From a virus, in the IMG/VR virus record IMGVR_UViG_3300015371_000002, positions 60,251 through 124,250 of that record: a DNA stretch of 64,000 nucleotides. One strand, written 5' to 3'. Positions 57,504 through 64,000 of the stretch are shown here, one piece after another; position 1 is the stretch's first letter, and every line of letters begins with the position of its first letter. The position numbers were made by a program, and so were the translations under genes. Below the pieces are notes generated by a model. That model worked only from the letters and a program-made list of their open reading frames with translations, was not told where the DNA came from and did no database searches.

Positions 57504-57770
57504 ATGATTGACAAAGAGGCTGCTGAATTGGCGGTTGCTGCTCTGCTTGAAGCACGCCAAGTCGCGCTGGAAAGGGCGGCTCGGTTGCGCGCTGATGCAC
57601 CGGACCCACGCGGTCGAGTTCGCCTTACGCTGATTAGACAGGCTGTTTCGCTGGAGCGAAATGCCAGACTGCTCTCTGGCGTTATTGACACTCTTAAGGC
57701 GTGGGAAGCGCGCGACCAGACGCTCCGGCGGTTCGCTCATTACACTTTAAAGGGAGAAGGAAATGACTGA
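57504..57770 (+). CDS. Helical protein (88 aa)
   Basis: Begins MIDKEAAELAVAALLEARQV; helical throughout with many Arg. Overlaps the next gene by eight bases. No family. Confidence 0.6.
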   Translation: MIDKEAAELAVAALLEARQVALERAARLRADAPDPRGRVRLTLIRQAVSLERNARLLSGVIDTLKAWEARDQTLRRFAHYTLKGEGND

Positions 57771-58227
57771 GGACACCCTGTTCCCGATGTCGCCGCGGCG
57801 TGCGGTGAACAAGACACGCAGCGTGCGGGCCGATGACATACTCCTGACTTTGTTATTAACCGACCTGGAACGTGCCGAGCTTAAATGGAATACGCCTGGG
57901 CCTAGCAATGAAATGGGCGGCTATCAGAGATGCGAAAACGAGGCGATCACTCGGGCGGATGGGCATGCAGAAACCGTCCCTGGCAAATTCTATAAGATCG
58001 ATGTCGATAAAGACTTTTGGTGGATGTTGACTCGCTACATCCAACGTCATGAGGGGGGTGGACCCAACGAGCGACTCCGTAGGGCGTTCCGTAGGTATAT
58101 CGGCGAAGGCGTCGGCTTCTGCAAAGCATGCGACGCCGCCGCAGTGAGGCCAGACGGATTTGGCGCGCCCGTTCCCAAGAAACACTGTCTGGGATGCGGC
58201 AGACCGCTCTGGACGCTGAAGGCTTAG
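57763..58227 (+). CDS. Zinc-ribbon-ended hypothetical protein (154 aa)
   Basis: Begins MTEDTLFPMSPRRAVNKTRS; C-terminus FCKACDAAAV...HCLGCGRPLWTLKA carries two CxxC pairs. Centre FWWMLTRYIQRHEGGG. No family recognised. Confidence 0.6.
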   Translation: MTEDTLFPMSPRRAVNKTRSVRADDILLTLLLTDLERAELKWNTPGPSNEMGGYQRCENEAITRADGHAETVPGKFYKIDVDKDFWWMLTRYIQRHEGGGPNERLRRAFRRYIGEGVGFCKACDAAAVRPDGFGAPVPKKHCLGCGRPLWTLKA

Positions 58228-58233
58228 CTCATC

Positions 58234-58404
58234 ATGACCGTCGTGAGCGCACCCACGACATGCCGCGAATGTCGCGGATGGTTCTGGTGGCGCCCACGTG
58301 ACACGAATGCCACATGGACGTGCTGGGGCTGTTCCCCGCCGGACTACGGCTGGACCTGCGCCACGGTGGAGATAAGGAACGCGCGGCGCGACGTCTCGGC
58401 ATGA
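58234..58404 (+). CDS. Small zinc-ribbon protein (56 aa)
   Basis: TCRECRGWFWWRPR...TWTCWGCSPPDYGWTC: two CxxC pairs, Trp-rich. ATGA overlap with the next gene. Probably a small nucleic-acid or protein-binding zinc ribbon. Confidence 0.6.
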   Translation: MTVVSAPTTCRECRGWFWWRPRDTNATWTCWGCSPPDYGWTCATVEIRNARRDVSA

Positions 58405-58604
58405 GTGACAGCCCTGTCCCACCGAAGCCCCTCATGGGGCCCGCGAAGGCCCGCGATATAGCGCGTGACTTCAAGGCATGGTCCGAACATCTGCACGAAC
58501 TTGGCCTGACCGCCGAGGCCAGCCGGGCAGAACGCGACAGTCAATGGTGGCTCATTTACAGCATAGCTCTGTCGCAGATCCCGCCCGGGCGCGTCGAAAC
58601 ATAA
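58401..58604 (+). CDS. Helical protein (67 aa)
   Basis: Begins MSDSPVPPKPLMGPAKARD; helical WSEHLHELGLTAEASRAERD. Coupled to the previous gene. Confidence 0.55.
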   Translation: MSDSPVPPKPLMGPAKARDIARDFKAWSEHLHELGLTAEASRAERDSQWWLIYSIALSQIPPGRVET

Positions 58605-58860
58605 TCCCACCACCTCCGCCGTTCATTACGTGTCAGTGCGCAACGGAATTGCTCCCTCCTGGAAACAGCGTTGCACGCCGCGTCGAAAGTGTTGACGCAA
58701 TTCGTCGATATATGGATGACTATATACTGTGCTGCCACACAGCATGACGCGTCGATGCGTTACCGTCCCATATGGTCTCTCTCAGGGTCGGTGATCTGCC
58801 TCGCGCGTCCCCTGTTTAATGCTCCGGGCTCGTGGGCCGGAACTTGAGGGAGAACGTCGC
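58605..58860 (+). other. Intergenic region with likely promoter
   Basis: 256 bases. TTGACG near 58693 and AT-rich TATATGG/TATATAC near 58711 and 58724 suggest promoter boxes, but spacings are not ideal. No gene seen. Confidence 0.3.
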
Positions 58861-59721
58861 ATGGCAACGCGTCCTATTCGCCGTAATCAGCGCAAGCCGA
58901 ACCGTCCATCGCCCGACCGCCAAGAGCCAGAAGATGAAGTGCCAGTCACGCCAGAAATCGAAGAAGAGGCTCCGCTCGCACCAGCTTCGCTGACAGCGCT
59001 GCTGTCCACCGCTCCGGTCTATACTCAATTCGACATTTGGTTGGTGGGTGACACGCCGCTGATCTGCCACGCGTGGTCGCTCAAGGCGCGGCTAGAGATG
59101 CTTGCGACCCAGACCAAGGCCGTGCGAGACACCAAAGTTGCGCGTGATCCGCAGGCCGATTTCATCAGCTCGCTATACGAGATGTCGGAAGGCAGTGGAG
59201 AATACGGCTTTCCGCTGACCGGGATTAAGAACTGCATTCTGTCGATGGCGCATAAGGATCGCGGTGTTCCGCGAACCACAGTGCGTGCGTCACTGCAATT
59301 GCGCGGGAACATCGTTCGGGTGCGGCCAGCGTTAGCAGGTGCGATATGCGATATGCCGCTTTGCCGGATCTACGGCGGGAAGCCAGAGATGCGCGAGGAT
59401 ATGGTGCGGGTAGGAGCGGGGCTTCGTAAGAAAGCGACCCTTGCCTATCGTGCCCAATTTTGGCCCTGGGCTATCCGCATCGCGGGGCGGGTCAATACGC
59501 GGATGCTGCCCAGCGAGGCGTTGGTCTTTCTCGCTAGGGAAGGCGGCAGCGCTACTGGCATCGGCGAATGGCGCAACGAGAGGGATGGCATCTTTGGTGC
59601 CTTCCACCCGGCTCGCGTAAACGAGGCAGACGCATGGGGGAAATTTGCCAGTGGCAAGGGGCCGTTGCCACACGTCGAACCCTGGGTTGGGCTGGATTCT
59701 GACGAGAGCGAGGCGGCGTAA
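58861..59721 (+). CDS. Conserved phage protein (CHAWS family)
   Basis: 286 residues. IWLVGDTPLICHAWSLKARL, DFISSLYEMSEGSGEYGFPL, MREDMVRVGAGLRKKATLAY and the C-terminal ATGIGEWRNERDGIFGAFHP form a set recurring in many phages, usually close to recT or other recombination genes. Function unknown; a role with single-strand annealing proteins is suggested by neighbourhood only. GAGGGAG before the ATG. Confidence 0.7.
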   Translation: MATRPIRRNQRKPNRPSPDRQEPEDEVPVTPEIEEEAPLAPASLTALLSTAPVYTQFDIWLVGDTPLICHAWSLKARLEMLATQTKAVRDTKVARDPQADFISSLYEMSEGSGEYGFPLTGIKNCILSMAHKDRGVPRTTVRASLQLRGNIVRVRPALAGAICDMPLCRIYGGKPEMREDMVRVGAGLRKKATLAYRAQFWPWAIRIAGRVNTRMLPSEALVFLAREGGSATGIGEWRNERDGIFGAFHPARVNEADAWGKFASGKGPLPHVEPWVGLDSDESEAA

Positions 59722-60225
59722 ATGGCAGAACAGTGGACGGTTCATCAAAATAGCGCACTGCGCAATGTCAAAAATCGCACTCAGCTTGACCCATCGCGCG
59801 TCGGTCCGGAACTGCAGCGGCACCCGACCAACGAAACGGCGCTGGAGGCAGCAAAATCCAACCGCAATCCGCTCCATCGGCATTTGGAGTGGGATGACGC
59901 TGTCTGTGGCGTCGCGCATCGTCTCGGACAGATCGCCGCGCTGCGATCATGCATCCGTCTATACGATGAGGAAACCGATGAGGTTCATCGCGCCTTCATC
60001 TCGTTGACTGACGATGAAGATCGCCACCGGGCGCGATATTACAGCCGCCAGCAGGTTCTCGACTCGATCGAGATTCAACGGCAGGTGCTACGAAAATGGA
60101 TCACCCGCTTCGAAGCGATTCAATCGGATCTGTCCGAAATGGAAGACCTGTGCCAAGCGGCGAAGGACTTTGGCCAACGACTAAGGGATCGGCTGCAATC
60201 GTTTGAAGCACGCCCATCGGAATGA
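59722..60225 (+). CDS. Conserved phage protein (HLEWDDA type)
   Basis: 167 residues. NPLHRHLEWDDAVCGVAHRL is a signature of an uncharacterised family that follows CHAWS-type genes. Remainder is helical. Starts directly after the previous stop. Confidence 0.65.
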   Translation: MAEQWTVHQNSALRNVKNRTQLDPSRVGPELQRHPTNETALEAAKSNRNPLHRHLEWDDAVCGVAHRLGQIAALRSCIRLYDEETDEVHRAFISLTDDEDRHRARYYSRQQVLDSIEIQRQVLRKWITRFEAIQSDLSEMEDLCQAAKDFGQRLRDRLQSFEARPSE

Positions 60226-60249
60226 TGGCAAGAAAAACCAACAAGATTT

Positions 60250-61135
60250 TTGGCGGGGGGCGGCTCTGCTCTCCCTGGCTTGGCGGGGCGCGACCCGTCT
60301 CGGCCGGCTTGTCCGGGAATGGCGCGTCAGAGGCTGGGCACGGCTCAGCACTGCTGTGCCAGGCAGGCACGGCGCGGCTCGGCGGGTCCCTGCAAAACAT
60401 GGCCTCTCTCAGCGTGGCGGGGCAGGTCTCGGCAGGCATGGCGCGGCATGGATTGCGTGGCTTGGCCCTGCAGTGCCCGGAATTGCTCGTCTTTGCACGG
60501 CCGACATGGCTAGGCTGGGCCGAGCATGGCTGGGCTGGCCCCGGCGTGGCTCGTCTCGGTGTGCAAGGCAGGCACGGCTCGGCGGTGCGGGACCCGTCTC
60601 GGCAATGCCAGGCAGGGCCGGGCTCGTCATACCAAGGCAGGCGCGGCGCGGCCAGGCTAGGATGGCGGTGCTCAGCATTGCTCGGCATGGCCCGGCATGG
60701 CTTGGCAGGCAGGCTCGGCAAGTCTCAGCGTGCCTCGGCCTGGCATGGCGCACGGCATTGCTCAGCTGGTCTTGGCAGGCATGTCAGGTATCGGCAAGTC
60801 CGGGCAAGGCACGTCACAGCGTGGCTTGGCAGGCAGAGCGCGGCTCGGCGCAACGTAGCTTGGCCCGCCATGGCAGGTCTCTGGCATGGCGTGGCGGGTC
60901 GAGGCAGGCACGGCGGGTCCAGGCAAATTCTGGCCAGGCTGAGCTCGGCCCGGCGGTGCACGACGTGGCAAGGCCGGAAAGGTTCGGCACGGCATGGAGT
61001 GGCTTGTCTGGGCACGTCATTACTGGGCGTCGCTGGGCATGACTTGGCAGGCACGGCTAGGCCTGTCACGGCAAGACTCAGCAAGGCCAGGCATGGCGAA
61101 GCGTGTCCCGGCTCGGGGCGGTTGGCAGCAATAGT
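60250..61135 (+). repeat. Degenerate GGCNN pentanucleotide tract (~0.9 kb)
   Basis: About 880 bases in which GGC recurs mostly every 5 bases (units GGCAT, GGCTT, GGCAG, GGCAC, GGCTC), the plus strand being G-rich. Frames on both strands stay open for 100-330 codons because stops are rare in such sequence; their products are only HG-AR-W repeats. It lies in a convergent gap between the 59722 and 61161 genes. Confidence 0.85.
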
Positions 61136-61160
61136 TGCCAGCCGCCTCTGCTGTCATAAT

Positions 61161-61442
61161 TCAGTCCAGGTGATACACCCGACTGGCATCGTCCGCCGCG
61201 CGGTCCTTCATTAGCTCGATGCGCAGTTTGTCGCGATCGAACGGTGGCGCGTATTGGGCGATGGCGTCGATCAGTGGGTCTGGATTGTAGCGGAACTCGT
61301 TGGGCGAACTGCCGAGTGACAGCACCGGCCCTGCATCACCGTGCCTTTCCAATTCGACGACGCAGAAGAAAGTGCGCAGTGGCGGATCCCAGCCGATGAC
61401 CATGTAGTCGCCGCCATCAGGCTCGAGGTGGCATTTGCTCAT
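61161..61442 (-). CDS. Hypothetical protein (93 aa)
   Basis: Begins MSKCHLEPDGGDYMVIGWDP; ends ADDASRVYHLD. ATGA overlap with the RuvC-like gene. Unknown family. Confidence 0.6.
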   Translation of the reverse strand: MSKCHLEPDGGDYMVIGWDPPLRTFFCVVELERHGDAGPVLSLGSSPNEFRYNPDPLIDAIAQYAPPFDRDKLRIELMKDRAADDASRVYHLD

Positions 61443-61978
61443 GCTAAATCCCATCGGAACAACGGCTGCTTCGCCGACGGAATGCCGAGGATCTTCTGCC
61501 GGTAATCGTGCCAACAGATGATGGCATCCGCAGCGTTATGGTCGGTTACGTCAAGTTTCAGTTCCTGGCGGCAGAACTGCACCACGGCGGTCTTCGTCTC
61601 ACCCTTAACCCAACGGCAGCGGCCCATGACGTTGGTGCGGATGGTATCAACGTGAGCGCCATGGAACGCCACGTCATGACGGAAGCATGCTTCCCTGACG
61701 AAGCCGACGATGGCGTAGATCTGCATCATGGTGTCGACATTGGTGTTCGGCACGTTGGGCGGCAACGGGTTCTCGATCACCACGTCCGCAGGGTTCCACG
61801 CATCCATCGTGTCGTTGACCTTATCGACGAAAGCAGCGTAACGCGCGCCGACGCCGCCGATCTTCGGTAAGGTCCAGTGGCCGAATTCCGGCTGTTTCCG
61901 CCTGAGCGGTGCATAGGCCCAGCCGATGACGGTAGCGGACAGATCCAGCGCCAGCACACCGCCATCGGGCATGGTCAT
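61439..61978 (-). CDS. RuvC-like Holliday junction resolvase
   Basis: 179 residues. RNase H fold with acidic motifs LALDLSATVIGWA (first Asp), VVIENPLPP (Glu), and DHNAADAIICWHD (last Asp pair). Resolves branched DNA in phage recombination or packaging. ATG at 61978. Confidence 0.85.
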   Translation of the reverse strand: MTMPDGGVLALDLSATVIGWAYAPLRRKQPEFGHWTLPKIGGVGARYAAFVDKVNDTMDAWNPADVVIENPLPPNVPNTNVDTMMQIYAIVGFVREACFRHDVAFHGAHVDTIRTNVMGRCRWVKGETKTAVVQFCRQELKLDVTDHNAADAIICWHDYRQKILGIPSAKQPLFRWDLA

Positions 61979-61979
61979 C

Positions 61980-62600
61980 TCATGCCGCCGTCTGCGGCTG
62001 CTTACGCGGCCGTCCCCGTGGCCGCTTCAGCGGCACCACATTTTCCTTTGGCGCCGCCAGAGCCTTCATCGCCTTGGGCATCCTCCCTCTGGCCTTGGGC
62101 TGTGCCTTGTTGGCCTGCGCCACGGTGCCGCGTGCGCCGGCGATATGCTCCTGCGCTCGCACGCCGATCTGCCACCACTTCACCCAGCCCTGGCTTTCCT
62201 CGGATCCCTCCTCGTATTGGTTGGCATCCTCGCCTAGCCCGCCACGGCCAGCGAGAAAGCCTTCATCGTTGGCCTTGGCGACCCGGCCCATTTTGCGGAT
62301 CGACTCGGGGAATTCCTCAGTAGCATTGAAGACGTTCAGCTGCGGTCCCAGAACCAGCCCGTTGGCGGCCGACGCCCGAGCGAAATTGGCAATGAAGGCT
62401 TCTGCTTTGGCCGCCCCGCGTCGCCGGAGCCGGATCGATAGCTTGATCTCTTCGACCGGCACGCCGATGTCGCGCCAGCGCTTGTCGATCGCCGCTCGCA
62501 GCGCGTTCTCGACCTTACACTTGCGGTCCTGTTCCTCGTATTCGAGCTGGTAGTCTGCTGCATCCTGCATAGTCCAAATCGGACCGTTGGTTCCTGACAT
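61980..62600 (-). CDS. Rmf/CrpP-like protein with AT-hook tail
   Basis: 206 residues. Centre GFLAGRGGLGEDANQYEEGS...WVKWWQIG resembles the Rmf/CrpP fold (G-x-x-A-G-x... W..GW). C-terminal RPRGRPRKQ is an AT-hook-like motif. Helical N-terminus. May bind DNA or ribosomes. No clear function. Confidence 0.6.
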   Translation of the reverse strand: MSGTNGPIWTMQDAADYQLEYEEQDRKCKVENALRAAIDKRWRDIGVPVEEIKLSIRLRRRGAAKAEAFIANFARASAANGLVLGPQLNVFNATEEFPESIRKMGRVAKANDEGFLAGRGGLGEDANQYEEGSEESQGWVKWWQIGVRAQEHIAGARGTVAQANKAQPKARGRMPKAMKALAAPKENVVPLKRPRGRPRKQPQTAA

Positions 62601-62912
62601 CTATTCGTCATCCTGTCTCAGCTTGTCTCGTAGGCGTGTTTCAAACAGCGCCCGGAGCTGTTTCTCCGTTAGCGCCACGTTGAGGATTTTCGCAGCTCGT
62701 CCGATTCGCTCGAACCATTCCGGTGGAATGCCGTCCCGCCGATGCCACGCCCGGGCGGTGCTGGCGGGCACACCGATTTCCCTGGCCAGCGCTGCCCGCC
62801 GGGGGAACAGATCAATCGCCTCTCTGTATGAATTCAATGACTTCGCCACCTTCTCTGCCCAGGTTCCCGTTCCGTTGCAATGTGCAACCCCCCTCGTTAG
62901 CGGGTCAACCAA
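62601..62912 (-). CDS. Cro/carph-type HTH repressor
   Basis: SYREAIDLFPRRAALAREIG, VPASTARAWHRRDGIPPEWF and IGRAAKILNVALT match the Carph/isopro HTH repressor pattern. The chosen TTG at 62912 is uncertain; a GTG at 62849 would leave only the HTH. Divergent from the Gp157 promoter, so it probably represses it. Confidence 0.7.
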   Translation of the reverse strand: MVDPLTRGVAHCNGTGTWAEKVAKSLNSYREAIDLFPRRAALAREIGVPASTARAWHRRDGIPPEWFERIGRAAKILNVALTEKQLRALFETRLRDKLRQDDE

Positions 62913-62920
62913 TTACCGTA

Positions 62921-62949
62921 TTGACACGACCGGGGGCGCCACATAAATG
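62921..62949 (+). promoter_or_regulatory. Promoter for the Gp157-recT operon
   Basis: TTGACA (62921-62926), 17-base spacer, TAAATG (62944-62949). A second TTGACA is present in reverse just downstream (TGTCAA near 62952), flanking a GGCGCC centre, a likely operator for the divergent HTH repressor. Confidence 0.6.
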
Positions 62950-62983
62950 TTGTCAAACATATAACCATTCGGTGGGCGAGTTC

Positions 62984-63481
62984 ATGAGCGCTGCGACTGG
63001 CACCCGGAGATTTTCGCTACCCCAGATTGAGAACTTCATTATGGAGGCCCGTAGGCTGCGGTCGGAGTTCGCCGCGGAGGAAGACGAGACGCTCATCCAC
63101 GACACGCTGGAGGGGCAGACCAACCTCTATGAGGCGATCGACCAGATCGGCGAGGACCATCTCCGCGACAAGCTGCTAATCGAAGCAGCAGAGGCGCGGA
63201 TTAAGCGGCTGAAGCGGCGGGCCGATCGCCGCCAGGAATGGCTGGGCCGGAAGCTGGCCGACCTGGGCCTGAGCACATCACAGGAACGCCCGCTTTTCAC
63301 CCTCGGCCTGGAATGGAAGTCGCACGTGGTGGTGACCGACGAAAACGCCCTCGCCCCCCGATACGTCAGACACGCACCGGATAAGATCGTCATTGGCAAG
63401 GACCTGCGCGCTGGCACGTTCGTCGGCGAAGGCGCCGAACTGTCCAACCCGCAACCATCTGCCCGAATCTACAGGAAGTAG
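62984..63481 (+). CDS. Siphovirus Gp157-like protein
   Basis: 165 residues. FSLPQIENFIMEARRLRSEF, EDETLIHDTLEGQTNLYEAI and the C-terminal RLKRRADRRQEWLGRKL, VVVTDE...HAPDKIVIGKDLRAG match the Gp157 family, which accompanies phage recombination genes. Function not settled. Seven bases before recT. Confidence 0.8.
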   Translation: MSAATGTRRFSLPQIENFIMEARRLRSEFAAEEDETLIHDTLEGQTNLYEAIDQIGEDHLRDKLLIEAAEARIKRLKRRADRRQEWLGRKLADLGLSTSQERPLFTLGLEWKSHVVVTDENALAPRYVRHAPDKIVIGKDLRAGTFVGEGAELSNPQPSARIYRK

Positions 63482-63487
63482 AACGAA

Positions 63488-64000
63488 ATGAGCGCAGCAG
63501 CAGCAGCAGAGACTCAGCTCGCGACGATCTCCCAGAAGGACGAAGACCTGCTGATCGAGGCCATGCAGAACAGCCTCTACCCTGGGGCCAAGCGAGAAAG
63601 CGTCGCGCTGGTCCTGAGTTACTGTCGGGTCAACAAGCTCGATCCGATGACCAAGCCGGTGCACATCGTGCGGATGAAGGTAAAGACCGGCTATGACCCA
63701 GTAAAGCGCCAGAACATAGAAGAATGGCGCGATGTGCTGATGCCGGGCATCGGCGATTATCGCATCAAGGCGGCCCGTAGCGGTGAATATGGCGGTAAGA
63801 CGGAACCAGAATTTGGCCCCGTTATCAGAGAGAAGCTGGGCGGCACGGAGGTGTCATATCCACAGTGGTGTAGGATCACGGTGCATCGCATCGTGCAGGG
63901 GCAACCGAGGGCCTTCGCCGCCAAGGAATATTGGCTCGAGAACTACGCCAATGACGGCCACTCGGATAAGCCGAACTATATGTGGAAAAAGCGGGCATTC
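63488..64000 (+). CDS. recT: RecT-type single-strand annealing protein, C-terminus cut by edge
   Basis: 171 residues visible. LYPGAKRESVALVLSYCRVN, LDPMTKPVHIVRMK and ADGHSDKPNYMWKKR fit the RecT/Bet annealing fold (core helix plus beta sheet). Promotes annealing of single strands in phage recombination. AACGAA precedes the ATG. The frame runs off the right edge. Confidence 0.88.
   Translation, partial: MSAAAAAETQLATISQKDEDLLIEAMQNSLYPGAKRESVALVLSYCRVNKLDPMTKPVHIVRMKVKTGYDPVKRQNIEEWRDVLMPGIGDYRIKAARSGEYGGKTEPEFGPVIREKLGGTEVSYPQWCRITVHRIVQGQPRAFAAKEYWLENYANDGHSDKPNYMWKKRAF

Noticed and set aside
60203-61214. ORFs of 279 and 330 codons in the pentanucleotide tract
   Set aside because: Products are only low-complexity HG-AR-W repeats; open frames follow from lack of stop triplets in the repeat.

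Overview
The window is phage-type DNA, GC-rich and tightly packed with overlapping genes. It carries the head-assembly genes of an HK97-type tailed phage (small and large terminase, fused protease-capsid, portal), a holin-lysozyme protein, a primase-helicase, a RecT-type annealing protein with a Gp157-like partner, and a RuvC-like resolvase. It also carries a plasmid-style relaxase-helicase and three ParB-like proteins. The GTA-type 3TM holin domain and the MobA/MobL-TraA relaxase point to an alphaproteobacterial host, and the mixture suggests a phage-plasmid or mobilisable phage. This is inference: no integrase, tRNA or host gene is visible. Both ends cut through genes, so the element is larger than the window.

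Layout. 1-14.7 kb, mostly minus: terminase genes, capsid, portal, a long collagen-like fibre, then three sugar-related genes. Two HNH homing-type nucleases sit on either side of the large terminase. 14.9-25.3 kb, plus: a run of about 30 small genes of unknown function. It is served by four near-identical promoters with an ATACC/GGTAT palindrome and by 19 copies of a start-associated sequence built on CCAATCGAAGG that places a ribosome-binding site before small genes. 25.4-31.9 kb, minus: lysis block (papain-like protease, holin-transglycosylase fusion, membrane coiled-coil protein) and small genes. 32-36.5 kb: small genes and one plus-strand beta-repeat protein. 36.6-42.6 kb, minus: a ParA/TraL-like protein and a dense array of tiny membrane and zinc-ribbon proteins. 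42.7-45.5 kb, plus: relaxase-helicase. 45.7-53.6 kb, mainly minus: regulators, a Ref-like nuclease, a ParB-like protein, and a replication operon whose initiator gene contains 24-bp iterons, the predicted origin. 53.6-60.2 kb: operators, coiled-coil pair, ribbon-helix-helix regulator facing two ParB-like genes. 60.25-61.13 kb: a degenerate GGCNN pentanucleotide repeat tract. 61.2-64 kb: resolvase, Rmf-like protein, Cro-like regulator, Gp157 and RecT.

Working model: an iteron-controlled replicon with phage recombination functions, packaged by an HK97-type head carrying a collagen-like fibre that may be glycosylated by its own operon, and potentially mobilisable by conjugation. The strongest unusual signals are the start-associated repeat family, the repeated promoter-operators, the iterons inside the initiator gene, the relaxase in a phage genome, and the pentanucleotide tract.
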